Position numbers and translations under genes: made by a program | Origin: Ctena decussata | Taxonomy: Eukaryota; Mollusca; Bivalvia; Lucinida; Lucinidae | NCBI GenBank assembly: GCA_963989385.1 | Contig: OZ022510.1 | Coordinates: 372,501 to 436,500, forward strand | Length of the DNA stretch: 64,000 nucleotides | Direction: 5' to 3' | Shown here: one piece after another, positions 1 through 12,394 of the stretch | How positions within the stretch are numbered: position 1 is the first letter of the stretch | How the letters are laid out: each line of letters starts with the position of its first letter | Notes under the pieces: model-generated | Seen by the model: only the letters and a program-made list of their open reading frames with translations | What the model was told of the DNA's origin: nothing | Databases searched by the model: none

Positions 1-43
1 TATACCGAGGAAAGGCCATGGTCTTAGAGAACCACCTCACAAA

Positions 44-255
44 GACATAAAAAAACAAGAGGAATGGAGAAAATAAATACATAAAAAAATAGATAAATCA
101 ATCAATAATAAATATAAACAAACGAATAAAGCGGAGCAGTATATCTTTGTCGACAGACACAATATCTGTAGACATCAAAAAACAAGAGGAAGGGAGAAAA
201 CAATAATAATAAAAAAATAGATAAATAATAAAAAAAATAACAAATGAATAAAGCG
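44..255. repeat. Two AT-rich spacers interleaved with early 37-bp satellite units
   Basis: A block starting gacat(a/c)aaaaaacaagaggaa occurs at about 44 and again at about 171, an offset of 127 bp. Each block is an A-rich spacer followed by one diverged copy of the 37-bp satellite unit found downstream (first at about 138-174). This looks like the edge of the satellite array, where spacer plus unit was duplicated as a larger block. No coding potential is visible. Confidence 0.7.
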
Positions 256-2625
256 GACCAATATCTCTTCGCTTTCAGACGCAATATCTCTAGACCAATA
301 TCTCTTCGCTTTCAGACGCAATATCTCTAGACCAATATCTCTTCGCAAACAGACGCAATATCTTTAGACCAATATCTCTTCGCTAAAACACCCAATATCT
401 CTAGACCACCATCTCTTCGCTAACAGACGCAATATTTTTAGACCAATATCTCTTCGCTAACAGACGCAATATCTCTATATCAATATGTCTTCGGTAACAC
501 ACGCAATATCTCTAGACCTATATTTCTTGGCTAACAGACGCAATATCTCTAACCCAATATCTCTTCGCTGACACACGCAATATCTCTAGTCCAATATATC
601 GTCGCTAACAGATGCAATATTTTTAGACCAATAAATCTTCGGTAACAGAGGCAATATCTCTAGACCAATATCTCTTTGCTTAAAGACGCAATATCATTAG
701 ACCAATATCTCCTCGCTAACAGACGCAATATCTCTAGACCAATATCTCTTCACTAACACACACAATATCTTTAGACAAATATCTCTTAGTAGACAGACGC
801 AATATATCTAGACCAATATCTCTTCGCTAACAGACGCAGTATCTCTAGATCAATATCTCTTCGCTAACAGACGCCATATCTCTAGATCAATATCTTTTCG
901 TTAACAGACGCAATATCTCTAGACCAATATCTCCTCGCTAACAGACGCAATAATTTTAGACCGATATCTCTTCGCTAACAGACGAAATATCTCTAGACCA
1001 AAATCTCTTCTTTACACACGGAATATCTCTATACCAATATCTGTCCGCTAATAGACTCAATATTTCTAGACCAATATCTCGTCGCTAACTAATGCAATAT
1101 CTCTAGACTAAAATCTCTTTGCTAACACACGCAATATCGCTAGACCAATATCTCTTCACTGACATACGCAATATTTTAGACCAATATCTCTTGGCTAACA
1201 CACGCAATATCTCTAGACCAATATATCTTCGCTGACAGACGCAATAACTCTAGACGAATATCTCTTCGCTAACAGACTTAATATCTCTTGACCAATATCT
1301 CTTCGCTATGACACGAAATAATATCTTTAGACCAGTATCTCTTCGCTAATAGACGCAATATCTTTAGACCAATATCTCTTCCTTAACTGACGCAATATCT
1401 CTAGACCATTATTTCTTCGGTAACAAACGCAATAGCTTTAGACCAATATCTTTTCGCTTAAAGACGCAATATTTTTAGAAAAATATCTCTTCAAAAAACA
1501 GACTCAATATCTCTAGACGAATATCTCTTCGCTAACAAAAGCAATGTCTCTAGACCAATATCTCTTCGCGTACAGACGCAATATCTCTAGACCGATATAT
1601 CTTCGCAAACACACGCAATATATCTAGCCCAATATCTCTTTGCTAACAGACTTAATATCTCTAGACCAATATCTCTTGTCGAAAAGACGCAATATCTATA
1701 GATCAATGTTACTTCGCTAAGAGACTTAAAATCTCTAGACCAATATCTCTTCGCTAACAGACGCAATATCTCTATTCCAATATCTCTTTGCTAACAAACG
1801 CAATATCTTAAGACCAAAGTTTTTTCGCTAACACACGCAATATCTCTAGTCCAATATATCTTCGCGAATAGACGCAATATATCTAGACTAATATCTCTTC
1901 GGTAACAGAGGCAGTATCTCTAGACCAATATCTCTTCGCTAACACACGCAGTATCTTTAGACCCATATCTCTTGGCTAAAAGACGCAATATCTCTTGACC
2001 AATATCTCTTCGCTAACAGACGTAATATCTCTCGACCAATATCTCTTCGCTAACACACGCAATATCTCAAGTCCAATATCTTTTCGCTAACAGACGCAAT
2101 GCCTATATACCAATATCTGTTCGCTAACAGACGCAATATTTCTATACCAATATGTCTTTGCTACCACACGCAATATCTCTACACCAATATCTTTTCACAA
2201 ACGGACGCATTATCTCTAGACCAATATGTCTTCGTTAACACACATAATATCCCTACACCAATACTCTTCGCTGACAGACGCAATAGCTGTAGACCAATAT
2301 CTCTTCGCTAACAGACGCAATATCTTTTTACATCAATATCTCTTCGATAACACACGCAATATCTCTAGACCAATATCTCTTCGCTAACAGACGCAATATC
2401 TCTAGACCACTATCTTTTCGCTAACAGACGCAATATATCTATACCAATATCTCTCGGCTAGCAGACGTAATATCTTTACATCAATATCTCTCCGCTAACA
2501 GACGCAATATCTCTATACCAATATGTCTCCGCTAACACACGCAATATCTCTACATCAATATTTCTTTGCTACCAGACGCCATATCTCTACACAAATATCT
2601 TTTCGCTAACAGACGCACCTACTTT
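256..2625. repeat. 37-bp satellite array, about 64 units
   Basis: A tandem array with unit length 37 bp; for example, ctcttcgct recurs at 265 and 302. The unit reads approximately agaccaatatctcttcgcta followed by acagacgcaatatctct. Within each unit the decamer CAATATCTCT appears twice, so the 37-mer seems to come from an older 14+23 bp duplication. Units differ by scattered substitutions (roughly 5-20 percent by eye) with few indels. The short open frame at 2099-2311 is a by-product of the repeat, because 37 is not a multiple of 3. No centromeric or regulatory role can be read from the sequence. Confidence 0.95.
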
Positions 2626-3258
2626 AGCACAGAGGAAACGTGTATTAATGCAACAAAAAGTGTAGCCATATGAAATATATAAAACATGTAATTTGTGTAA
2701 AAGTTTATGCACAGGATTTGATAATATGATTTTTTCTTAATTTGAATTAGGTAAACATGAAGTGTAAAATCGATAGCATTACCCATAGCAGATTATTTTA
2801 AGAATTGTGAAGTTCCAATCATTTGTTATAAATATAATAAACCTATCAACAGTATTGTATTCAATCTCAATAGCTTGTTTCTGATCTTGACATCGAAACT
2901 AGTACCCCTGAATCAAGAGACTTTAAGAATTCTAAATATTCTTACCCGGCTGCGGGTCACGTTGTTACTGGCAACCTAAAAATCATTTCTGATTCACGGA
3001 TTCGCTCAATAATAGCAAAGGGTCCTTAATATAGGTTTCCTTCAAAAATGGGTTTCCAAAGTATCGCGAAGAAATTGCAGTATCTCTTAGTGAATTCTGT
3101 AATCGTTGGTGTAAACGAAAACATATTGAGTGTTATGTTTTAAAGGACTGGAAATTTAAATAATTTCAAAATCATAGACCAACGTATTTATTTTTATTCT
3201 CAAAATACAAACATTTTACCACGTAAACCTAAAATTGGTTTTCGTTATCTGAAATTGG
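2626..3258. other. AT-rich DNA without recognisable features
   Basis: Unique-looking AT-rich sequence between the satellite array and the reverse transcriptase remnant. I see no splice-flanked exon, RNA gene or repeat match to the rest of the window. Confidence 0.5.
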
Positions 3259-3660
3259 GTATTCTTGAATTTCATAGGAAGAATGCTTTGGTTCCAGCAG
3301 ACAAAGCTGCAAACAACGTTTTCGTGGTTTGGCGGTTGCACTACAGTAATACTTTGAAGCAGAGCTGAAAGGCACTAAGGCTTATGAGCAGACTTCCGCT
3401 ATAGAGAAGTCTGTCATAAATGACCATATTCAGCCACTAAATTTGCTGTAAGTATTGATGAAGACCAAGAGAGACTTCCTACAATCTACTGGCTACCTAT
3501 ACTTCATAAGCGACCGTATAAGGCACGATTATTGCTAACTGTAGCTCAGGCACGTCAACTGAGCTTCCTTACTTGCTAACTTCTTGAATATAGAGACACA
3601 CTAAGTGATGACACACAACTCAACAAACAAGCTCTTACAAGTGAATAATAATTTCTAAAA
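3259..3660 (+). pseudogene. Broken reverse transcriptase remnant (possibly Penelope-like)
   Basis: Two frames in succession give recognisable peptide. The first (about 3259-3350) reads LEFHRKNALVPADKAANNV. After a frameshift near 3355 a second stretch reads through EKSVINDHIQPLNLL to a stop. A third, after another shift, reads ERLPTIYWLP then ILHKRPYKAR (about 3469-3530). The pair ALVPADKAANNV and LPxxYWLPxLHKxPYxxR is characteristic of the N-terminal part of a reverse transcriptase family abundant in marine invertebrates, which I associate loosely with Penelope-like elements. The catalytic YxDD region is not found. At least two frameshifts and several stops show it is dead. Assignment to a retroelement RT is fairly secure; the clade is not. 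Confidence 0.65.
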
Positions 3661-5955
3661 TGTAGGCTTTTTCGGGAAAACGCATTGAAGAAACAAAACT
3701 ATCTAGATCAAAGTAAAAAGATAAGCAATGATCAGGAAGTTTGCAGAGTCTGTTCATGAGGGATATTTTATACGCAACACTACTTATCTAAATAGTACAG
3801 GTTTGCAAGCAATAAAGTCTTCTCGAGTTTTAAACGAACCAGCATATGATTCAAAGCCAAATTTGATTGTTTCTATGACGTAAATAAAGATTAATATTCT
3901 CCTTAAACTTCGAAAATTAGGTGTTTATGCTGTGAATTTTATTTGATAATGTATCGTCTGATCTTGCAAAAATGTCTACTTATCAGCTCGTTAACCGATT
4001 TCAGTGAAGAACACAAGGACGTCTTTGAAATGTTAAACTAAAAATTGTAATCGAACGGAAAAATTACTTTGCCTAAACAGTATGACGTTAATGTTAGGAT
4101 CAAATGCTGATGACCGCGGCTGAAAGCTAGCCAATAGTTTAATTATTGGCCTTGAAACTTTTGTGAATTTATGTATATATTTCTTCTCCTTTTGGTTTTG
4201 AGGGCGGGATATGGGATCTGATTGTCTTGCTGCCTGCATATTGCCTATCTTCCTACTTTGTGGTCTAGACTGAAGGTGTGTCTTTTGCAGAAAATATGTA
4301 AAATCAGCTATTTTATCTTTTTATGCCTTTATTTTGTTTTTGTTATGTAGTAATAAGCGCATTGAAGGTTTATGCACAGTATAATGTTGAAAGCTAAAGT
4401 GTTTTTGTTTTCTTCTGTCAAGCTTTTGATAGTTATATCAAAATAATGCAGCGGAAACATAAGTCGTGTTTCATGATTTTGTAAATGTAATTACATGTTA
4501 CATGTATTTATGCTTGTCATGTTCTATCTACCATTGCGATCACTTCGTAATGTGACGAGGAAGTTGGTTGCTTTGCAGAATCTCTTGCTGTGAATCAACC
4601 TATTGTGGGAACACTATTTGCTGTTTTCTGATCAGACTGCGTAAACGGTTTGATTTAAATGATCCGGTTTGATTTAAATGATCAAGTACATTATATAAGT
4701 CTGTTTGTTTTGAGGCCTCTCAATTAAGTTCATTATAGCATTACAAACAAACACTTTGATCATATCCGGGTTAGGTGTTTGCGGCTGTCTGGCTGACAGC
4801 AATCTTATGTAAACGATGATTTAAAAGATTTCTCGAAGATTATTGATGCATTAGCCAATTAATTTTTTATGCCATGCTTTAGACACGTGTAAGCAGTTGT
4901 GTACGTTACCGAAACGTTTTGTTAGTAATAACTACCTCTTCGTAGGTCAAGTGCACGTGCTTAAAACATATTATTGTTTTAAAGACTGCAAATAACAAAG
5001 AGAGAGAGAGACAAAAAAGAAGTATTGTATCATAGGTTGTGAGACGATTTTACATTTTAGTAGACGGTTCTTTTCGAAATCCCATTATCCGAAACCCTTT
5101 TGTCATCACCATTTACGAATTATATCACAATGCTCAGAAATGATGTTCATCTATGAAAAGGCGAATGTGCCTGCTTTATGTGCAACGCGTTATTTGTTGG
5201 ATGTATTACACTACATGTAACATTAATAACTTACATATACTTTGCTAAATACATGTAGCAATTTTTAGGACTGCATTCTTCCTCGACACTCAAGAGCAAC
5301 ACTAAGGAAATTAAATTGCATAGAAGGGAATCGTACATGTATTTGGGGCTTAGGATACCATGGAAAAACAGAAGTCATCTTCATATATCAACATTTGTGA
5401 AAACCGATAAGCGGACGTGATCAGTAGCCAAAATTTAAACCCATTATAGGTAACAAAAAAATGAGCTTTTTGAAGGTCTTTCTTATCATTTTTATGCCCC
5501 TGATTCTTGTCTAAGCTATTAATAGAACGATGTGATTAAGCATAACACTTGCAAATTTTTACTTGCAACCGACTTTAAAGCATAATAATTTGGTTCAAGG
5601 TGTCTCAGTTTGCGGATGTTTCAGTTCAATGTAAGATTACACCCTGAAAAAAAAAACCGCAAATAGACTTAACTGAAAGATCTAACCATGATGCATTTAA
5701 CTGCGATTTGTTTTTCAATGAAGGGAGCGTAACTGTGAGAAATGATTACATGAGTCTGAGACATTTTGCAATGGCTCACCAGCCGACAAGACTTATTCTT
5801 TGATTTTCTTTTGCAATGTTCCTCGGGCTTGTTTTCTTTTCCAAGTACCTCGGGCTTTACAAGTCAAGACATAAAATTATTTCAAGTTGCAACACTTCTG
5901 AGAAGCCAGTGCACAATCGAAACAATACGCCAGTACCACTACACTGAACACTTAG
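3661..5955. other. AT-rich DNA, no gene seen
   Basis: Apart from the 19-bp duplication and a short (AG)n run at about 4999, this stretch holds nothing I can identify. The open frames are short and lack splice context or recognisable peptide. Confidence 0.5.
4646..4683. repeat. Two-copy 19-bp tandem repeat
   Basis: The string cggtttgatttaaatgatc occurs twice head to tail with 19-bp spacing. It is a small local duplication with no further context. Confidence 0.85.
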
Positions 5956-6056
5956 CATCAAATCAGTCACGGCATGCAAGAAAAGTGTCAATGTCTTACG
6001 CAAGCAACAAAGGCTCAGATCAGCATGAGCAGCCGCATAGTCATACATGTATAAGT
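5956..6056 (+). repeat. Degenerate fragment resembling repeat family A
   Basis: Reads agatcagcatgagcagccgc, similar to the core of the A MITE (agatcagcctgggcatccgc) found elsewhere in the window. In one frame it gives MSYASNKGSDQH, a repeat-derived peptide type I recall from mollusc and cnidarian gene models. No terminal inverted repeats are preserved, so the match is partial. The surrounding frame at 5766-6059 should not be taken as a gene. Confidence 0.4.
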
Positions 6057-6059
6057 TAG

Positions 6060-8240
6060 CAACACAACTACGCGCTTAATAGAGAACACGTATGCACACA
6101 CACTGGCTGGAGTCTTTGCTGATCGCCGAAAAGTACCAAGGCTTTTGTCATAACGCGGTTCAAAATGTGAAAGGAAATTATGGCTATTTCACCCTCTAGA
6201 ATATTAAATTCAAACTATAAGCAGCTACAGTACATGGCGAGTTTCAACGTAAAAAAAACAGTTTAGCATTACTTACATACAAGTTACACTTGATAAGTTG
6301 ATCATGTACTAAAGATATTCATGAAAATTCCAAATCAATGGTTTGTACGAGGGGCATTTCCGAAATAATGTAAATGATCTCTGGGTAGTCTATTGGCTGA
6401 TAATTAGCTGTGGTGTTATATATCGTTGGAAAGGTAAATGCAAGTGCTTTAGAAGGGTGTGCATTAAAAGAATTTCTAAGTCATTCATGCATGACAGCAA
6501 GTGCTTATAAGTCATAAGGGTGTGGATACTGGAAAGTGTACATTTTCACCGAAAGTCTCTTGCGTTCTATTGCTGTTTTTTTTTCCATTATAAAATGATA
6601 TAATTTAATAAAGAAACACGTAACACTATCCTTTAAATGTAAAATTAGAAAGTTATACAGAAATCGTTTCCAGATTCTACACCAGTAACATAATAATCGA
6701 GTTTTTTTCTCTGCTATGTAGTTATAAATGCAAAGTTATTATAAATGCATTATGACATTAAATTGTGATTTTCGACTTATTCACATCAGATTTCAACAAA
6801 TGACAGACATTTTATGACTGAAATGATTAGGTCACTATATTTTGTTACGGCTGGCATCAAATCACTGATGAAACTGGATGATACATGTGCAAACTCCACG
6901 CCGGAAGTTGCAAAGTAGCAGCAATTCATGTAAATACAAAACAATAAAATGAAATTATCTTAAGTTCTTATAAAAAGACACAGTCTAAATATAATTAACT
7001 TCGTTTAATGTAAAAAATTAGAAGGACAAATTGAAAGCATGATTCATACACAAAGACTTGAAAAATTTGTTATTTTATATGACATACTGACATTGAAATA
7101 TGTGCGCGGGTGGGGACACTTATCGTAAAATATCAGATAAGCGTCTAACAAAAGCACATAAGGTGCCGTAAAAGATTAACTATAACAGAAAACAAGCATG
7201 ACGAATTGATTCTTATTTATTTTTTGTTTCATATCTATCATCAAACATTCACTTTCACTTAAACTGACCTCAGAACAAGAGTTTAAATAGCCTACTATAC
7301 ATTTCAATTAAGAACAGGAAGTGACGTCATCAGAAATATGCATTGCTCCACGATTCGCTTATTTTGCAAAGCAAATCTTATGTTTTAGCAAAGCTGATAC
7401 AATGCTTTTTCTACTGGAACATTTTCAGTATCACAGATAATATGGGTATCAATCCAGAGTTGCTTGTATCCAAAGTTAAGAAAGTATGAATTTGTCTTCA
7501 CATAAATATTTCTTCCGTTTCTACTCAGTGTCTTTACCCTTACAACAATTGTCAAGGCATATTTTGAAGAAAAAACCAGTGACTCAAAATTTTTGAGTAA
7601 AGGCCATTGGGTGATATGTAAACCTAAAAGTTAAGACATAAAGTTTAAAAATCGGTCAACATTCCAATGAATGGCAGACTCATTTACACTATTTCTGAAA
7701 TGCCCCTCGTAAGTACAAGCATAGGTATTAATTTTATATGAATCATATGTCGGCTTCGATACTATAACCTAGCAGATTCTCCGTATAACTCAATCTTACA
7801 TTTATCACTACAATCTTTATTAAACATTAGTGACTCAGAAACAGATATATAGGTGGCGTATCTACCACTATCAAGATGCGTAATTTACTAAACATTGCGT
7901 AACACAAACATTATTTCAGAACCTACACCTCATGTTTTAGCTGTTTTCTGTATTTGTAACTAGTTTGTTCCCCTGGGTATTGGTGTTTACATAATGTATA
8001 AGCCGTAGCGATTGTGTGCCTCTCTTAGGATTATCTAAATATATTGTCATTTCATCCTTGATGTCAACGTCTTGAGTTTTAAGTTCTAAACGTCATTTGA
8101 GAATTGTTTTCATATTAGATACAAATAGTAAACACTGAAATAGACGTTTCAAAGCCGACATATTGTTAAAACTATTAAAAGGTGAATCTTTATAGTCGTT
8201 ATATGTACAAGGAGAAGAAAATTGACTAACTTCTTTCACA
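6060..8240. other. AT-rich DNA, no gene seen
   Basis: There are no recognisable proteins, RNAs or within-window repeats. A single palindromic cAMP-response-type octamer TGACGTCA lies at 7322-7329 without other promoter-like context. Confidence 0.5.
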
Positions 8241-8245
8241 GTTAT

Positions 8246-8640
8246 AGTGTCGCACATTTCATTACTGGTCATGAACAGACTCAATTAAACCGAGTCTGCT
8301 TTTTTCTGTTCTTTGATGTATTCCTTGCTTTCAAAAGATCTTACTATTCAGAACTTATTTGTTTTCCCTGCAGCTGGTGTTTGCGCCGTGTGGCGGCCGT
8401 AAAACGTCTCGCCGTACATCATCATAGTGCAAATTATTTTTTCTGGTCCTCTGGGATCATTGAGTTCATGTGAGTTATTTTGAAAATAGAATTCGGCTTT
8501 AGCTGGTGCTAGGGTGTGTGGCTGGTGTCGCACATTTCATTATCGGTCATGAATAGACTCAATTAAACTGATTCTGCTATTTTCTGTTCTTTGATGTATT
8601 TCTTGTTTCCAACGAATCTTACTATCTAGAACTTATGTTA
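8246..8640 (+). repeat. Interspersed repeat family F with duplicated tail
   Basis: The tail module (gtcgcacatttcattactgg, then aacagactcaattaaaccga) occurs at about 8248-8350 and again at 8526-8637. Between them is the head module (cagctggtg, then gtgtggcggccgtaaaacg). Homologous pieces lie at 22810-23030 (minus strand, head plus tail in the same order), 25870-26000 and 53545-53650 (head), and 35190-35250 (tail). The tail has a small inverted repeat, gactcaatt...aaccgagtc. No coding capacity or target duplication is recognised, so the class is unknown. Confidence 0.75.
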
Positions 8641-9111
8641 TTTAATGCTCTTAATATTCCAATCCTCAGATATTTTTTGCAATCACTTTTCAGTAAAGCC
8701 CCCAGATAACCTTTCGCTGACATGATGTTATGTCCACTTGGGTATGGTCTCTAGGAGTCTGGTCACCTGAATAGCTGCCCATTCTGCTGTCTGTTTTGCT
8801 TTGTTTTGTAATTTAAATTAAAATAATAGGTACAAATAGACGGACGAAAAGTTGAGTCTCGAGACTGTTCGTATACTTAATTATCAACAACCCCTAGCCC
8901 CGTCTTAAGCTGTACTCAACATTTAAAGTTATCAACATGTGCTCGATGCTCCCAAAGGAAAGAAAATAGAATCTGCACTATAATGAAGTAGTGGGAACAG
9001 ACTTCACAGCCATACATCAACTATGTTTGGCTCATGTTCATGCTTTAGAATGTGTTCTCTGCTCTGGAAGGAACTTTTGAAAGTTTGATTCAGTTTTATT
9101 CTGGGCTTTGT

Positions 9112-9167
9112 GACATACAACATGTATGTCGGATCAAAGGTGAAACTGATGCGCTCCCTTGTCATTT
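9112..9167 (+). mobile_element. RTE-type LINE 3' fragment, left part (split by element E)
   Basis: Reads aaggtgaaactgatgcgctc then ccttgtcattt. This matches the larger LINE at 29943-29976 (gtgaaacttatgcgctccca, then tgtcattt), which encodes a K-x-x-LMRSHVI segment. The match stops at gtcattt and resumes after 9546, so this is one LINE copy interrupted by a later insertion. Confidence 0.75.
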
Positions 9168-9546
9168 AGGGGATAACTGTACTCAAAATTGTCATTTGGG
9201 GAGTAAATAATCGGTTTTATGGTCGGAAAGTTCGTTTTACAGCGACGCGCTAGCAGAGCCATAAAACGCAATTTGCGACCATAAAAACCAATGATTTACC
9301 TCCCCAAATGACAATTTTCAATACAGTTATCCTCATTCAAATGTACGTTTACATTTTCACCTTTCATAATGTACTAGTTTGCACCCATTTCAAGCGCTTT
9401 CAGCAGCATACAACCAAACGTCAGCCAATGAGAAGCGACGTTACTTAATGACGTCGGGTTTGCGACAGTAAATCGCAGAATATACTGTCGCAAATTTTTG
9501 ACGTTATCCGATCAGACGTCGCATTATATTTGTAAGTGCATTAGAA
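9168..9546 (+). mobile_element. Foldback element E, copy 1, inserted in a LINE
   Basis: Begins with a long inverted repeat. The left arm (about 9170-9240, ggataactgta through caaaattgtcatttggggag) pairs with the right arm (9261-9332, ctccccaaatgacaatttt through acagttatcc), with a loop of about 20 bp carrying gctagc. A roughly 210-bp unique arm follows, containing a CCAAT-type motif (agccaatgagaagcg) and several acgtc motifs, and ends at gtgcattagaa. A second copy in opposite orientation lies at 58566-58934. No protein is encoded. It is non-autonomous; the class cannot be assigned because target duplication is unclear. Confidence 0.8.
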
Positions 9547-9970
9547 ATCCATATTTCTGTATGTCTGTAAATCCGGGATCATGATAGCAGAGTTAGAGAA
9601 CAGAACGCACGCGTTTTTGATGTGATGTTACCGAACATCTCGTACATGCATCATGTTACTTACGAAAATGTTTGCAGAAAGATCCGAGCAGCCATTGGGA
9701 AATATGAAGAACTCATGACCAAGATCAAGAATCGATCATTCGGGTGAAGGTAGTTTGGCCACATATCAATGTCATCTGGTTTAGCTAAGACAGATCAAAA
9801 GAGGACAGTGAAGATATAAAAAGAAGTTGACAGGAGTAGAAGTTGGAAAACAACAATAAAAAGTGGAAAGAAATGGACTTTGCAAGCACAACTAGAGCGG
9901 CTGAAAACAGGACTGTGTGGAAGTCATCTGTGGTGCCCCAACTCTTTTTCAAGGGATAGACTAGACTAGA
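9547..9970 (+). mobile_element. RTE-type LINE 3' fragment, right part
   Basis: Continues the LINE after E, matching the 29.9-30.4 kb copy: agcagagttagagaacagaa, then gcagccattgggaaatatga, tttggccacatatcaatgtc and a 3' end at ggaagtcatctgtggtgccc. The corresponding protein stretch is the conserved C-terminus of RTE-type ORFs (AELExR, AAIGxYxELxxxVKxR, WFGHxS). Stops and frameshifts are frequent. The 3' end runs into gatagactagactagact, a short simple repeat that may be the tail. Confidence 0.8.
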
Positions 9971-10424
9971 CTAGTGACATTTTGGACATAATTAAGTGTA
10001 TTACTGATTACATGTACTTTTCCTTCACATATCGATAACCGCCTTCCAAAGGCAAATTACCGAGCTCAAACCTTTGTCCAAAATGCAGATTTGTGAAGAA
10101 AAGAGTTTAATTAAATACATTATAAGTGACAGATCTGTTACATCGATTTAGTGCTGATGAAAGACTATAACCAATACATGTAAGTGCTTACAGATGTACT
10201 CTTTTATTGACATTAAATCAAACGTTTGTGCTTGCCGTATGTAGCTATAAATGAAGTAGCTTTCAAACCTGTGCTTTTTACAATGCTTCGTCACTTAGTG
10301 TTGATAAGAAAATGCAAAATGTAATTTGTTACGGTTTTAAATTGTAGTACTTTTCAAAACTTAAATCTTTGCTATGCTTAATTTTTTTCGAAGAGATTTT
10401 ATTTTTTTACACGCTGAGCTATTG

Positions 10425-10575
10425 TCAATAGATAACAGTAGATATTGTCATTGTTCCAATATGAGCGTGTGTCAGATTAGACAAACAAACTTACTCTATT
10501 GCCTTTGGCAATGTGTATCTTTTTTGTCCTAAGTCGACCGATTTGTGGTTATCTATTTGTGTTTCTTTGATTGTG
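10425..10575 (+). repeat. Old interspersed repeat Y, copy 1
   Basis: The segment gttccaatatgagcgtg through agattagacaaacaaactta aligns with 20150-20215 (gttccagtatgagcgtac, agattaaacaaataaacgta). Both continue into ctattgcc-type sequence. Divergence is high. Class unknown. Confidence 0.55.
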
Positions 10576-10656
10576 TTTGGCCTGTGTCTGTTGTTTGTGC
10601 CTTAAGGCACAACTTGGAAGAATTGTGGTTTCGTACAGGATATAGTTTTAAGCAAT

Positions 10657-10745
10657 GAAATTAAAAACTTAAAGAGCTCCATCAAGAGCATAACATACAT
10701 TCAGAAGAAGGAACACGGGACAGAGTACGTAGTCTCGGTTAATAA
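10657..10745 (+). repeat. Short repeat Z, copy 1
   Basis: The segment gagctccatcaagagcataa then catacattcagaagaaggaa aligns with 24905-24990 (gagttccttcaagagcagag, cacacattcaaaagaaggta). The second copy sits inside a SINE, which shows Z to be mobile or formerly mobile. No termini are clear. Confidence 0.55.
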
Positions 10746-11079
10746 GCACTGTCTTACAACATTCTTTAAAATTATGAAAATAAAATTAACCCTGGAAGGG
10801 CCACAAACACAAATCCTACCCTACTCTGACACCAAAAGAAGAACAGGCAAACAACTAAACAGTTTATCTACGGTAAGAGATCCGCTTAGTCCAGCAGGGA
10901 CGAAGTGAACACCAATAAAGCAAATATTAAGCCATACAAAATTTATAAAACGCTTCAAGCATGTGATGCGCAACGGAGCAACCATGTTAGCAGACGCATA
11001 CAATGCTTTAGAGATAACTGGCTTTAATTTGATAGTTGTTAATATTTTTCTTCTTATTATTTGCTCAGGTCGCAAATCA

Positions 11080-11180
11080 AATATATGTTAGTAACAGACG
11101 CTGTACGAATATCTTGTTATAAACATAATATTCGATGTCCTTTTGTATAATTGATTTATAAAAGTACAGACCTGTCCATC
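11080..11180 (+). repeat. Diverged repeat shared with 21525-21620 and 37650-37740
   Basis: The pattern gatgt(c)cttttgtataattg, then atttataaaagtacagacct, recurs in the other two places as gatgcac...aattgatttagaaaagtg and gatgcacttttgtataattg. The copies are old and partial. No function visible. Confidence 0.45.
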
Positions 11181-12394
11181 CCTAACATATTTGTGGTCTC
11201 ATTTTGGTAAATTTGAGACAATCCTTTTCATAAGAGCAAAGAAGTTTATTTATATATTTTATTTCATAACAACGCAGACCAAAAGTAAGGATGCAAAGGC
11301 AGAAGCACAGATGGCGTTAACGTCACAGAGCTTAAGTTATTTAAGAGTTACCAACTCAGACGTGAACAGCATTAAATTTTTACATGATATATTCATCCAA
11401 CCCTCGTAATATACTTTATTGACAAATTTAAACTCGCTGTCTCTCTTAAACAAGAATTCATCGGAATGCTACGTCGTACCTGCCTTGCATTTTCATAGTA
11501 GTATACATTGTCGATTATGGTGAAAATGCTGTATGCAGGGTTTGACGAGTATATGTATTATTTTCTGAGAGAAATGAACGTGTTGGCTCGAAATGAGTTT
11601 ATATTTGTAATCATCTGCCTCGGAAAAAGATGTTCATTTCGCTATCACCTCGTAGTGTCCTACTACTTCTGTTGACACAGCATGTTAAGTTCCCTTTTAT
11701 TGTAGCTTGCCTGTGGAATTAGAGTGAAAAAATAATACGTTCTCGCCCATTGACTCATAACACTTACTACTATGATGCAATTTTAGACGTAAAAAGTTAG
11801 AGTCAACATACTGAAAGGCGTCGATACATATGAACAAAATCAATGAAAAAAATAGCCATTTATCTTCAGATCCTTCCAATCTTATCGGCTGCGCATGCAT
11901 GATCCAATCAATTATCTTCACTGCAACCATGGCCAATTTCTGCGTCTCTGTCATGCATTCCCACCATTTAATAATGACAAAGACAGGTTACAACGTCTAA
12001 CGTCAAACACTCTTCAAACCAACGTTATGAAAACGTCATAAAATAGTCAGTTACTGCATGTGAAGTCAACAATTATACTAACACGCTCTGAATCAGTGAT
12101 TTGTTGCAGAACAAAAATATATAAATTCCCATTGTTTCCATAATCTCACTATGTAGGTTGGTCATCTTAACATATCTTGCTGAGAATAAGATGCATTTAT
12201 ATTACATTCCAAGCGAGGAAATACTGGCATGTTTGTGCTACAATAACTGTTATTTCTAAAGAGGATACTTTTTTCTAGGTGGAAGTAATTCCCTATAGCC
12301 GCCCTTAACCTACTTTGATGGCCAAAACGTCTGCAGAAAGGACAAATATTTGCAAACATTCCTAGGTAACTCAACATTTTGATGTTGAATGCTT

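Larger units (their letters stand above)
9971..12390. other. AT-rich DNA, only old repeats seen
   Basis: Outside the listed Y, Z and 11.1-kb repeats I see no exon or RNA gene. The open frame at 11697-11954 (minus) has no recognisable motif or splice context. Confidence 0.45.

Noticed and set aside
256..2625. CRISPR-like array
   Set aside because: There are no unique spacers between repeats; units are contiguous and all variable positions are point changes. The organism is also animal-like.
5766..6059. 97-codon frame with peptide-like C-terminus
   Set aside because: The C-terminal part is a known type of repeat-derived peptide, related to the A element core.
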